Below the pieces are notes generated by a model, which saw only the letters and a program-made list of their open reading frames with translations, had not been told where the DNA came from and did no database searches. Made by a program: the position numbers and the translations under genes. Positions 51,853 through 60,907 of a stretch of DNA of 64,000 nt are shown piece after piece (position 1 is the stretch's first letter; each line of letters opens with the position of its first letter). Source of the DNA: Anaerozeibacter quisquiliarum (GTDB lineage Bacteria > Bacillota > Clostridia > Christensenellales > Aristaeellaceae); the NCBI GenBank assembly GCA_051162045.1, contig JBISDI010000009.1; one strand, written 5' to 3'.

Positions 51853-53688
51853 GTGAAGAAGAACAGGCGCTTTACCAGCGGCCTCAACCTGGTTGCGGTC
51901 GCCCTGCTGTTCACCATCATCAAGCTCGTGGTGCCGCTGACCGGCGGCAACCGCTGGCTCGACCTGCTCACCCAGGTGTGCTACAACATCATCATGGTGG
52001 TCAGCCTGAACCTGGTCACCGGGGTGCTGGGCGAACTGACGCTGGGGCACGCCGGCTTCATGTCGGTGGGCGCGTACGCCTCGGCCATCATAACTTCGCG
52101 TCTGCCGGGCCTTGCCTGGATGTTTCCGATCGCGCTGATCGCCGGCGGCGCGCTGGCGGCGGTATTCGGCTACCTGGTCGGCGTACCGGCGCTCCGGCTC
52201 AAGGGCGACTACCTGGCGATCATCACGCTGGGCTTTGGCGAGATCATCCGCGTCTTGATTAACACGGTGTTCGCGCCCTGGACCGGCGGCGGCAAGAAGA
52301 TGTTCGACATCCCGCTGTACACCACGTTTGACAACGCCTACTGGCTGATGGCCGCGAGCGTGGCGCTCTTGTTCATGCTGGCCTGGTCGCGCCACGGGCG
52401 CGCAATCCTCTCGATCCGCGAAAACGAGGTGGCCGCCGATGCGTCGGGCGTACCGGTCACCCAGTACAAGATCCGCACCTTCGTGGTGTCGGCCTTCTTC
52501 GCCGGCATCGCGGGCGGGCTGTACGCCCATTCGGTGGGCGTGCTCGACCCGGCGCGGTTTGACTTCAACCGCTCGATCGAATACCTGGTCATGGTGGTGT
52601 TCGGCGGCATGGGCTCCTACACCGGCTCGGTCGTGGCGGCCACCGGGCTGACCTCGGTGCAGTTCGCGATGGCCCGGCTGGTCGAGTATCGCCAGTTGGC
52701 CTACGCGCTTTTGCTGATCGCGATGATGATCTTCAGGCCCTCGGGGCTGCTCGGCGTCAAGGAGTTCTCACTGTCAAAGTTCCTTAAGCGGCTGTTCCCC
52801 GGCTGGGACAAGCTGGCCGAGCGGGTCGAAGCGCTGCTCACGCGCCGGCGCGCCGGCTCGATCACACCCGACGTGCCCAAGTACCGCTACGACGCGCGGC
52901 ACCTGCCGGTGCTCGAGATGCAGCATCTGGGCATCCGCTTCGGCGGCCTGCATGCGGCCGAGGACGTGAACATCGAGCTCAAGGAAAAGGAAATCGTGGG
53001 CCTGATCGGGCCCAACGGCGCGGGCAAGACAACGGTGTTCAACCTGCTGACCGGCGTATACGCGCCCACCGAGGGCGACATTGTGCTGATGGGCCGCTCG
53101 CTCAAGGGCAAGCCCACCTACAAGATCACCTACGAGGGCGTGTCGCGCACCTTCCAAAACATCCGCCTGTTCAAGTCGATGACGGTGATCGAGAACATTA
53201 AGGTGGCGTTCCAGAGCCGCATGTATTACTCGATGCTCGACGGCATGCTGCGCAACACCTACTACGACCGCGAGGAGCGCGGCTGCGACAAGCGCGCGCG
53301 GGCGCTGCTGCGCGTATTCGACATGGAAGACCTGGCCGAGCACAATGCCAGCGCCCTGCCCTACGGCCAGCAGCGCAAGCTGGAGATTTGCCGCGCGATG
53401 GCCAGCAACCCCAAGGTGCTGCTGCTCGACGAGCCGGCCGCCGGCATGAACCCGATCGAGACGCAGGAGCTGATGCAGACCATCCAGCAGATCCGCGAGC
53501 TGTTCGGCGTGACGATCCTGCTGATCGAGCACGACATGAAACTGGTCATGGGCATCTGCGAGCGCATCTACGTGCTCAACTACGGCAAGGTGATCGCGAA
53601 GGGCTCCCCCGACGAGATCCGCAACAACCAGGAAGTGGTCGCGGCCTACCTGGGCGCGCCCGAAGACGCCATGAAGGAGGGCGCGTAA
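51853..53688 (+). CDS. Fused branched-chain amino-acid ABC permease-ATPase (LivM-LivG)
   Basis: A 611-residue chain. Residues 1-310 are a LivM permease (NIIMVVSLNLVTGVLGELTL, LRLKGDYLAIITLGFGEIIR, GVPVTQYKIRTFVVSAFFAG, MMIFRPSGLLG). Residues 350-611 are a complete LivG ATPase: Walker A GPNGAGKTTVFNLLTG, the family-specific GVSRTFQNIRLFKSMTVIEN, signature LPYGQQRKLEICRAMASNPK and Walker B LLLDEPAAGMNP. They join through a charged linker around residues 310-350. In most bacteria these are two genes. The start is GTG at 51853 with GGGGGGATC upstream. The frame is open throughout, with no sign of a sequencing join. Confidence 0.92.
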   Translation: MKKNRRFTSGLNLVAVALLFTIIKLVVPLTGGNRWLDLLTQVCYNIIMVVSLNLVTGVLGELTLGHAGFMSVGAYASAIITSRLPGLAWMFPIALIAGGALAAVFGYLVGVPALRLKGDYLAIITLGFGEIIRVLINTVFAPWTGGGKKMFDIPLYTTFDNAYWLMAASVALLFMLAWSRHGRAILSIRENEVAADASGVPVTQYKIRTFVVSAFFAGIAGGLYAHSVGVLDPARFDFNRSIEYLVMVVFGGMGSYTGSVVAATGLTSVQFAMARLVEYRQLAYALLLIAMMIFRPSGLLGVKEFSLSKFLKRLFPGWDKLAERVEALLTRRRAGSITPDVPKYRYDARHLPVLEMQHLGIRFGGLHAAEDVNIELKEKEIVGLIGPNGAGKTTVFNLLTGVYAPTEGDIVLMGRSLKGKPTYKITYEGVSRTFQNIRLFKSMTVIENIKVAFQSRMYYSMLDGMLRNTYYDREERGCDKRARALLRVFDMEDLAEHNASALPYGQQRKLEICRAMASNPKVLLLDEPAAGMNPIETQELMQTIQQIRELFGVTILLIEHDMKLVMGICERIYVLNYGKVIAKGSPDEIRNNQEVVAAYLGAPEDAMKEGA

Positions 53689-54393
<705 letters not shown>

Positions 54394-54418
54394 GTGGTGT
54401 GATGCCTGCCTTACCGCA

Positions 54419-54458
54419 AAGGGGCTGTCGCAGGTACTTGTTCCTGCGACAGCCCCTT
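54419..54458 (+). terminator. Terminator-like 16-bp perfect stem after the liv operon
   Basis: AAGGGGCTGTCGCAGG (54419-54434) and CCTGCGACAGCCCCTT (54443-54458) pair perfectly around an 8-base loop, 25 bases past livF. Only TTGT follows, so the T run is short. Being symmetric it could also end the minus-strand transcript coming from 54495. Confidence 0.75.
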
Positions 54459-54494
54459 GTCACGCATTCGCGCTGCCGGTGTATTCGTTAGTGA

Positions 54495-54896
54495 TTATAC
54501 CGACTTGCTAAAGCCGGGCGCGGTATACGTCTCGCCATTGTAGATTGCCTTGTAGGCCGTCTTGACTCGATAGCTTCGACCGGCCGCCTTGGTGTAGGTG
54601 ATGGTCTTGGTGCGTGATTTTGCGTTGGACGCCATCCCTGCGCCGTTAGCTACGGTCACCCACTTGCCATCCTGCTTTTCCTGGATGCAGAACGTGGGGA
54701 AGCCAACAGAACTCACGATCATCTTTGTGTCGATTGAGGCTTTCGCCGTAATGGCATCCCCGCTTACGGTTACCTTCGTATTGGCGGTATCGATAACATC
54801 GCTCGCATATGGTATGGCCTGCGCGGAGGCAACCGCGGCGGCTATCAAAGGAAGCAGCAAGGTCAAGGCCAGCACGACAGCGTAGAACTTTCTCAT
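54495..54896 (-). CDS. Small secreted protein, unrecognised
   Basis: A 133-residue exported protein: signal peptide MRKFYAVVLALTLLLPLIAA cut near ASA-QA, then about 105 residues rich in Thr, Lys and Ala (TANTKVTVSGDAITAKASID, RTKTITYTKAAGRSYRVKTA). A single Cys near the middle (FCIQEKQDGKW). The repeated TxTKA-like strands look like a small beta sandwich resembling DUF6147-type exported proteins; this is a weak resemblance. It begins 3 bases after the ECF-sigma fusion gene ends, with AGAGGAGC upstream, so it is co-transcribed with it and could be its target or signal protein. Confidence 0.68.
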   Translation of the reverse strand: MRKFYAVVLALTLLLPLIAAAVASAQAIPYASDVIDTANTKVTVSGDAITAKASIDTKMIVSSVGFPTFCIQEKQDGKWVTVANGAGMASNAKSRTKTITYTKAAGRSYRVKTAYKAIYNGETYTAPGFSKSV

Positions 54897-54899
54897 GGC

Positions 54900-56384
54900 T
54901 CAAATGCTCCTCTCATAAATCGAATCAATCATCCGGTGCATGTCTTCGGCGGAGATATATCCGCCGATTTTGCATTCATAGGGTTGCCGGCTCCAAACGG
55001 CATTCAGCCATCCCACGTTGCTGAGCAGGGTGTATACCGTGTCGCCGCGCTCATATTCTTCAATATAGTCGTCGTTCTTCTCGATGAGCGTATGGGACTG
55101 CATGCTTGATTCCTCATCAGCAGACCGAACATACTTTTCGATAAGTAATGACAGGAATTCTCCATCACCATTTGTGAAGTCGATGCGTAGTGTCGTGGAA
55201 ATCACATCGCTGTTCACGTGAATCCTGGGATGGCCGTAGCCTTCGGGAATCCACGTCGGCAGAGGAATGAATATCTGATGCTCTTCCAATACCTTGTCGA
55301 GGTCGGAATCCAGCCCTGTCGGCAAAAAGCGCGTGAGCGGATCGACTGTCATCTCGTTCGTCATGTCGATGTCGACATAATACCGCTCCCGATCTTTCGA
55401 GACGATCCGCTGCCACGGCAGCCACCCAAGCGCATAGGCCACGGCGGCCATCAAGGCCAGCACGCCGACCAGCACGAGTGCGGCGGCTGCGCGCCTGTTC
55501 GGGTGTCCGGGCATCCGGTTGGCGGCGCGTTGCTCGGCCTTCCGCTGGGCGACGCGCCGCTTGAAGGTACGCACGGCCCGCTTCACGACGGCCGGATCCG
55601 CTTCGGGTTCACCCTCATGCAAGACCGCCAGACAAATCTCCATCAGCCGATAATCCACCTGATATGGCGGTTGGCACTCCAACATGCGCAGGATGACTTG
55701 CGCGCCTTGCTTGCTCAAGGAGGGCGCAGTGTCTCCGTGATTTTCCCCGCCGGTTCGCAACTGCTTTTCCGCATGATCTTCGCCCCCCTCACTTATTAGT
55801 GTCGTGAGGATGACCGAACCTGACATCAATATTGTTAATGTTGAATTTGATATAGCCCGCCGCACTTTCTCGATCAACCGCTGCTTGCGCTTCCAGATGC
55901 TGTCTTCCGAGACGCCGTACTTTTCCGCCAATCGCTTGGCGGTGATTTCGTCGTCGAAATATGCCGTCAAAAACTCGAAGCTTTCGGGGTCGAGCGCATC
56001 CTTGATAGCGCTCAACATATCACTTTTTCGTTCCAAATCCCGCAATGAATCCTCGTGAGCCTGGTTCGCCTGCATATGGGAGACGCTGTGATAATCGCTT
56101 TCGTCGTCCAAGGCGTAACCGGTCACCCTATCCCGCCGTCTTGTCGTCCGGCAGCGGTTTTGCAGGTTATGCAACGCGGCAAGATAGATCCAGCCGGCCA
56201 GATTGTTGTGGTCTTCATACGCCTCCCTTCTCTCATACAGCAGCATAAGCGCGTCCTGTATGCAATCCTCCACCTGATCGACGAGGGCGGTATGCCCAAA
56301 CCTTCGCGCAACGCTTACCAGCCGCGCATAAATTGACGAATACTTTTGAAGCACGATTTCAGCGATGTCTTTTTCATCAATCAT
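54900..56384 (-). CDS. ECF sigma factor fused to a membrane segment and DUF4367-like domain
   Basis: One open frame of about 494 codons. Residues 1-85 look like sigma region 2 (ARLVSVARRFGHTALVDQVE, DALMLLYERREAYEDHNNLA, GWIYLAALHNLQNRCR). Residues 125-180 look like region 4 (EFLTAYFDDEITAKRLAEKY, GVSEDSIWKRKQRLIEKVRR). A hydrophilic linker leads to a membrane helix at about 299-322 (ALVLVGVLALMAAVAYALGW). The outside C-terminal part (FIPLPTWIPEGYG and later strands) resembles DUF4367, usually a separate anti-sigma-like gene. No internal in-frame start with a ribosome site was found. The start may also be the GTG at 56387, better spaced from GGGAGG. Confidence 0.8.
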   Translation of the reverse strand: MIDEKDIAEIVLQKYSSIYARLVSVARRFGHTALVDQVEDCIQDALMLLYERREAYEDHNNLAGWIYLAALHNLQNRCRTTRRRDRVTGYALDDESDYHSVSHMQANQAHEDSLRDLERKSDMLSAIKDALDPESFEFLTAYFDDEITAKRLAEKYGVSEDSIWKRKQRLIEKVRRAISNSTLTILMSGSVILTTLISEGGEDHAEKQLRTGGENHGDTAPSLSKQGAQVILRMLECQPPYQVDYRLMEICLAVLHEGEPEADPAVVKRAVRTFKRRVAQRKAEQRAANRMPGHPNRRAAAALVLVGVLALMAAVAYALGWLPWQRIVSKDRERYYVDIDMTNEMTVDPLTRFLPTGLDSDLDKVLEEHQIFIPLPTWIPEGYGHPRIHVNSDVISTTLRIDFTNGDGEFLSLLIEKYVRSADEESSMQSHTLIEKNDDYIEEYERGDTVYTLLSNVGWLNAVWSRQPYECKIGGYISAEDMHRMIDSIYERSI

Positions 56385-56432
56385 CACGCCGCAAGCCTCC
56401 CATGTTCGACTGCTCTCGGTCCGCTTAAATCG

Positions 56433-56438
56433 ATTATA
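56433..56438 (-). promoter_or_regulatory. -10 box of the ECF-sigma fusion gene
   Basis: TATAAT on the minus strand, 49 bp before the ATG at 56384. The -35 region is a poor match, as would be expected for a regulated promoter. Confidence 0.5.
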
Positions 56439-56459
56439 GCATACAAGATCTGTTTGCAT

Positions 56460-56809
56460 ATATGTAACAAATATAAATTTTCACGAACAGTTGAAAAATT
56501 GAAATTTTATGTCAGGATTGGGCCTTCTTAGTACATTCATAAGTGAAGGGGTAAAGCGGCGCGCGACGCTTCACTGCCTGTCGTCCGAGGGGAAGGCCGG
56601 GCGTCCGGGTCGGCGACGGCCTCTGGCCTCACGGGACACCGTGCTTGGCGGGGAGGTGGATGTGTGAGTTCAAGGCGCGGTAGAAGGCCACGGTGGCTGT
56701 GACCCTGCTTCGGAGGGTACTTCCGAAGCGTGCTGCAGTGACGGATGCGGACTCGCGAGCATGTGAAGTCAAAGTGGCATACTCATTTCATGAGAATGGA
56801 GGCTTTTCT
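56460..56809. other. Gene-free structured region between divergent units
   Basis: The first 80 bases are AT-rich; the rest is GC-rich and full of short pairings. Examples are GCTTCGGA (56707-56714) with TCCGAAGC (56722-56729), and GCCAC with GTGGC near 56687-56697. No protein has support here until the ATG at 56810. It could be the long leader of the secreted-protein gene or hold a small RNA. I could not match it to a known RNA family. Confidence 0.45.
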
Positions 56810-57235
56810 ATGAAAAAGAAATCTATTGGTATTCTTCTGGCGGTCCTGGCGTTCCTATTCGGCCTGTCGGCTTCAGCCTATGCAGCCAATGCCGAATATC
56901 GATTCGAAATGAACAACACGGGTTATGACTTTAACGCTTCAACGATTCCTTGTTACGTCACAAAGGCGGCAAGCAATGGGCGATGGGGAATCAACCTTGT
57001 GACATGGAAGGTAGCCAAGAAGGGTGAGGGCACACGATTCCGCAACGTAAAGTACAGCATGAACGGTAGTGCGACCGTCGCGGGAGAGGGCTGGGTCAAA
57101 AAAGCCGGCAAGACATCATTCAGCTATATCTCTGGGGAAGGGGTCAGGGGACTGACCTATGAACCGAGAGCGCGAATCGATTCTGACTACCACTACAATC
57201 AGGTGATCACGGGGTACTTTACGCCGGATGCATAA
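56810..57235 (+). CDS. Small secreted protein, DUF2712-like
   Basis: A 141-residue exported protein. Signal peptide MKKKSIGILLAVLAFLFGLS cut at AYA-AN, then a beta-rich domain: EYRFEMNNTGYDFNAS, NGRWGINLVTWKVAKKGEG, RARIDSDYHYNQVITGYFTP. The length, the aromatic pattern and the ending resemble DUF2712, a family often encoded beside bacteriocin-type ABC transporters in Bacillota; this is a moderate resemblance. GGAGG precedes the ATG. It is followed 82 bases later by the DUF6034 lipoprotein. Confidence 0.68.
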   Translation: MKKKSIGILLAVLAFLFGLSASAYAANAEYRFEMNNTGYDFNASTIPCYVTKAASNGRWGINLVTWKVAKKGEGTRFRNVKYSMNGSATVAGEGWVKKAGKTSFSYISGEGVRGLTYEPRARIDSDYHYNQVITGYFTPDA

Positions 57236-57317
57236 CTGCACAGGATGATGTCGGGGGGCGTAAAGCCCCCCCCGACATAAATTTATTGCAACAAGCCACT
57301 GATAAAGGAGAGCGCTC

Positions 57318-58412
57318 ATGAAAAAGACTCCCGCATGGATTCCATTCGTATGCGCCCTCGCGCTGCTGGTCGCGATGAGCGGCTGCGCGGGAACCCCGGA
57401 GACCGTCGTCGACAATGGCGTCAAGCGATCGGCAACCCAGGTCGAGCAGGACGCGCAACAGGTGGTCGAGCGGCAGGGCCTATCCGACAAGGCGCGGGTG
57501 ATCGCGGACGCGCCGGATACGGTCTCGCGAACATACACCTCGCGCAACGGCGTGGTGCATAGGATCGAGGCCCAAGTATACGCGGGACCGGCGGAGGATG
57601 TCAAGGTATTCAAGCTCTCAGTCAGCCCCGCGGAATACGAACGCGTGTTGCCGATTCTGTTTGGGGATGATGTGGATAAGGTGGTGGAGCGGCCCATACC
57701 TACCGACCCCGGATTTACTGAATGGGTTGTACCACACGGAAATGACGATTTTACAAAACGCATGGTTTGGGTCGCGAGGGAGCATTTCTCTCATTTCAAT
57801 TTCTTTAACAGCGCCGTTCAGACGCAAAAGACTGACTGGGACGACGAGGATGCGTCGGCCGCGGTATTGGTGCAGACGCAGCAGCCGATTCTGGCCTCGT
57901 TTTACCGGCATATCGAAGCGCTGGGCCTCGTTGGCGCGACGGTCAGTAATTTTCGACCCACCTCCATGGGGTGCGATATCATCTTTACGCCGCAATATAC
58001 CCGCCTGCCCGCCATTGCGGAAGGCCCGACCGTGTATGGCATGATGAACTTGACGGAGCATGATATCAGCTCCATTCACGGGAATTTTATGCAAGAAATC
58101 ACCTGGGAGGAGAACGTGCCACAGATTCTTAGCTTTGACCAGGTGATGCAGATCGCCGGGCAACACCTGACAGGGGATGATTACGCGACGCGCGGGGCTG
58201 TGTTTGACCGGATTTCTCTTGCGCATATCTATTTTGCCAATCAGGATGAGGCGATCGTCGCCCGTCCGGTTTGGTGGTTTGCCGTTGTTCAGCAAGAGAA
58301 CCGGGGGGTTGGGGGCGATTATGAAACGGGCGAGGGCGCGAGCGAAGGGTTTGATGACCTGGGTTCATTTGCCATCGACGCGGTGACCGGCCTGGTACAG
58401 AAGGTGGTATAG
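57318..58412 (+). CDS. DUF6034-family lipoprotein
   Basis: A 364-residue lipoprotein. Signal peptide MKKTPAWIPFVCALALLVAM ends in the lipobox MSGC (Cys23), a clear lipoprotein, unlike most binding proteins in this window. The mature part has no catalytic motif I recognise; the C-terminal DLGSFAIDAVTGLVQKVV looks like a PepSY-like ending. This matches DUF6034, seen with ABC exporters and sigma factors in Clostridia. AAAGGAG precedes the ATG. It ends 4 bases before the permease at 58417. Confidence 0.8.
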   Translation: MKKTPAWIPFVCALALLVAMSGCAGTPETVVDNGVKRSATQVEQDAQQVVERQGLSDKARVIADAPDTVSRTYTSRNGVVHRIEAQVYAGPAEDVKVFKLSVSPAEYERVLPILFGDDVDKVVERPIPTDPGFTEWVVPHGNDDFTKRMVWVAREHFSHFNFFNSAVQTQKTDWDDEDASAAVLVQTQQPILASFYRHIEALGLVGATVSNFRPTSMGCDIIFTPQYTRLPAIAEGPTVYGMMNLTEHDISSIHGNFMQEITWEENVPQILSFDQVMQIAGQHLTGDDYATRGAVFDRISLAHIYFANQDEAIVARPVWWFAVVQQENRGVGGDYETGEGASEGFDDLGSFAIDAVTGLVQKVV

Positions 58413-58416
58413 GGCC

Positions 58417-59172
58417 ATGCTGTGGATGAAAATAAAAAGGGCGGCGCGCAATCCATGGTTGTACGCGTGCTCGGCGATCATACTGTTTTTCATGCTGAGA
58501 ACGGTATGGCGATACATCGTAGAACCGGGCATTTCGAGTATCGACGCCCTGTCATTCATCATCAACCCGACGGGTTTCAGCATGATATCGCCGTATGCCG
58601 CGTTCTTTTGCGTGGTGCCCTATAGCGCGACATTTTGTGACGAGTACCGCTGCGGCTTCGCGCGGACGTTGCTGCCGCGCGCCGGCAGGCCCCGTTACGC
58701 CCTCGGCAACATTCTTTCGGTCGCCCTGTCGGGCTCGCTCGTCTTCATGCTTCCGCTGGCGATTACTTGTCTCGTCGCCGTGCTCAAGGCTGCGCCGACA
58801 ACGGGGGCCAATCTATCCGATTACTATTCCGATACAATTTGGGAGCCGATCTTTTTTCAGCATGGCACTGGCGCCGTCATGGGCCTAAAGATCGCCGTCA
58901 GCGGCCTGTTTGGCATGGTCTGGTCCCAATTGGGGCTGTTCGTTTCATGCCTGTCGCTCAACCGCTTTGTGACGATCATCGTGCCCTTTGTGCTGTATCA
59001 GACGATGTGGTCCGTCTTTGACGCCACACTGCTCAGCCCCGTCATCTATTTATGGGCGAACGCGTCGTTTTTTCCATCGCTGGGCTACGTCGTGGGTGTA
59101 CAACTTGGCCTGTTCGCCGTGCTGTCGGCCCTGTCCTATGCCGCGATCTGCTGGAGGTGCCGCAATGTCTGA
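58417..59172 (+). CDS. ABC-2-like transporter permease, first
   Basis: A 251-residue membrane protein with six predicted helices (ACSAIILFFMLRTVWRYIVE, SVALSGSLVFMLPLAITCLV, FVTIIVPFVLYQTMWSVF, LGLFAVLSALSYAAICW). The CDEYRCGFARTLLPRAGRPRYALG loop between helices is typical of ABC-2 exporters, where a short amphipathic helix precedes the channel. It overlaps the next permease by 8 bases. Confidence 0.78.
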   Translation: MLWMKIKRAARNPWLYACSAIILFFMLRTVWRYIVEPGISSIDALSFIINPTGFSMISPYAAFFCVVPYSATFCDEYRCGFARTLLPRAGRPRYALGNILSVALSGSLVFMLPLAITCLVAVLKAAPTTGANLSDYYSDTIWEPIFFQHGTGAVMGLKIAVSGLFGMVWSQLGLFVSCLSLNRFVTIIVPFVLYQTMWSVFDATLLSPVIYLWANASFFPSLGYVVGVQLGLFAVLSALSYAAICWRCRNV

Positions 59173-60019
59173 GATGAGTAAGCTGGTAAGGCTGCAGGCT
59201 CGCGGTTGGCGGTCCAACCCGCTCGTAGGGCTTGCCTTTCTATTGGGGCTGAATTTTATGCTGACCCCAACGCTGAATTACATTCGGTATGCGAAATCGC
59301 TGGGTCAGCCCATTCACATACTGGAGCCCCTGACCGTAGCCGGCTCCATGGGGAGTTCCTTCATGCTCATTTTTCTGGGCGTGCTGCTGTTGCTATCCGA
59401 CGCGCCCTTTGTCAACGACTTCTCGCAAAGCGTGCTCCTTCGCACGTCCCGCATGAAATGGGCCGCTGCCTATCTCCTGTACATCGCCCTTTGCTGTTTC
59501 GCGTATTGCCTGTTGCTGCTGGTGTTTTCGCTTCTGGTCGCGATGCCCAACGCGTATGCGGATGATGTCTGGAGTTATCCCATGATGCAGTTGGCTGCGG
59601 GCAGGGCCGGCTTTGTCGAGGGTGTCTCCTTCTTCAGCGTATCCTTCCTGCAAAAGTTTACCCCCGTGCAGGGCGGGCTGATTACGCTGGCTTTTCAGAT
59701 AAGCTATGGTTTCGTACTGGGCGCGGCCATGTTCTTTTTCAACATGGTCTTCCACCGCGTCGTGGGCACGGTGCTTGCGTTGTGTGCGCACGTGGCGGGC
59801 GTCATCATCTACGTGGAGGGCATTGAGGTGAATCCGTATCTCTCCCTGATGATTCACGCGATGCCCTCGGCGCACAACATCAGCGGCAACCCATCGCTAA
59901 ACGTGCCGACACTGCGCGAATCCATGCTGCTGTGGGCCGCGCTGGCCCTGGTTCTGGTTTTGTGTACGCTACTGCGCTGCAAGCGATTTGATTTCATGGT
60001 ACCCGACAGAAGCATGTAG
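59165..60019 (+). CDS. ABC-2-like transporter permease, second
   Basis: A 284-residue membrane protein with about six helices (FMLIFLGVLLLLSDAPFVND, YLLYIALCCFAYCLLLLVFS, LLWAALALVLVLCTLL). SQSVLLRTSRMKWAAAY matches the cytosolic coupling loop in the first permease. The ATG at 59165 lies inside the end of the previous gene; the frame is open upstream but overlaps that gene heavily. It pairs with the permease at 58417. Confidence 0.78.
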   Translation: MSEMSKLVRLQARGWRSNPLVGLAFLLGLNFMLTPTLNYIRYAKSLGQPIHILEPLTVAGSMGSSFMLIFLGVLLLLSDAPFVNDFSQSVLLRTSRMKWAAAYLLYIALCCFAYCLLLLVFSLLVAMPNAYADDVWSYPMMQLAAGRAGFVEGVSFFSVSFLQKFTPVQGGLITLAFQISYGFVLGAAMFFFNMVFHRVVGTVLALCAHVAGVIIYVEGIEVNPYLSLMIHAMPSAHNISGNPSLNVPTLRESMLLWAALALVLVLCTLLRCKRFDFMVPDRSM

Positions 60020-60029
60020 GAGGCCATCC

Positions 60030-60680
60030 ATGCGTGAGATGATCGAGGTCGTATCCCTGCAAAAAGCTTTTAAGGAACAGGTTGTGCTCCGCAATGTAAA
60101 TCTTAGCGTGTCCAAGGGGACGATTACGGGGCTGGTCGGCGACAATGGATCCGGAAAATCAGTCCTGCTCAAGTGCATCTGCGGCCTGATGATCCCGGAT
60201 CGAGGGACGGTATGGCTTGGGGAGAAGCGGGTGGGCAAGGACATGGATTTCCCATCCAATGTGGGCGCGCTGATTGAAGCCCCCGGATTTTTGCCCAGGG
60301 AAAGCGGGTACGACAACCTGTACTACCTCTGGAGTATCCGTAAAATGGTTCTGTTGTCCGCCATCGAGCGGAGCATGGAGGTCGTAGGGCTTTCCGCCCG
60401 GGACCGCAAGCCTGTGGGCAAGTACTCCATGGGCATGCGTCAGCGCCTCGGGATTGCCCAGGCTCTGATGGAAGACCCGGAAATCCTCATCCTCGACGAA
60501 CCGTTCAACGGCCTGGATAAGCATGGGCGGGCGGAAATGTACGAGGTGATGAATGATCTGCGCCAAGCAGGGAAGACCATGCTGATCACCAGCCATTACG
60601 CCCTCGATATCGAGAAACTGTGCGAGGCCGTGTATGAAATCGACGTGGGCGAAGCTAAGCCGTTGGGTGCGGCGGGTTGA
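60030..60680 (+). CDS. ABC transporter ATP-binding protein (exporter type)
   Basis: A 216-residue ATPase. Walker A GDNGSGKSVLLKCICG, Q-loop region IEAPGFLPRESGYDNLYYL, signature YSMGMRQRLGIAQALMEDPE and Walker B ILILDEPFNGLD. The signature YSMGMRQRL is that of CcmA-like exporters of antibiotics or lantibiotics. ATG at 60030 with GTAGGAGG upstream. It completes a module of lipoprotein, two permeases and ATPase. Confidence 0.9.
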   Translation: MREMIEVVSLQKAFKEQVVLRNVNLSVSKGTITGLVGDNGSGKSVLLKCICGLMIPDRGTVWLGEKRVGKDMDFPSNVGALIEAPGFLPRESGYDNLYYLWSIRKMVLLSAIERSMEVVGLSARDRKPVGKYSMGMRQRLGIAQALMEDPEILILDEPFNGLDKHGRAEMYEVMNDLRQAGKTMLITSHYALDIEKLCEAVYEIDVGEAKPLGAAG

Positions 60681-60753
60681 CCCGGGTGCTGTCCGGCCCC
60701 CCGGCCATCCCGCTTTCGCCCGCGACCATTTATTGTATGGGGGGAATATCCAT

Positions 60754-60898
60754 GAAAGCGTAGACGCGCTGCAGGAAGATCTGGACGAGTGGTTTGTTCT
60801 ACAACTCCGAACGCCCCCACAGAGGCTACCGGAATCGTGGTAAACGGCCGCTGGATACGGTCTTGGAATACTCACATTCTGTTAGACATGAGCCTTAG
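60754..60898 (+). pseudogene. C-terminal remnant of an IS481-type transposase, frameshifted
   Basis: Translation from 60754 gives ESVDALQEDLDEWFV, then after a one-base loss near 60798 the other frame gives YNSERPHRGYRNRGKRPLDT and ends at a TAG (60896-60898). The pattern DL..W...YN.ERPHRGY is the end of IS481/IS3-group integrase domains. The rest of the element is missing. It sits exactly where base composition changes from GC-rich to AT-rich. Confidence 0.75.
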
Positions 60899-60907
60899 CT
60901 GTACATA

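Noticed and set aside
50860..52530. A 556-codon minus-strand frame
   Set aside because: It is antisense to livH and the LivM-LivG gene; its His/Arg/Asp-rich translation is a shadow.
54419..54458. Reading the liv stem-loop as a mobile repeat
   Set aside because: It occurs once in the window, directly after the last gene of an operon, where a terminator is expected.
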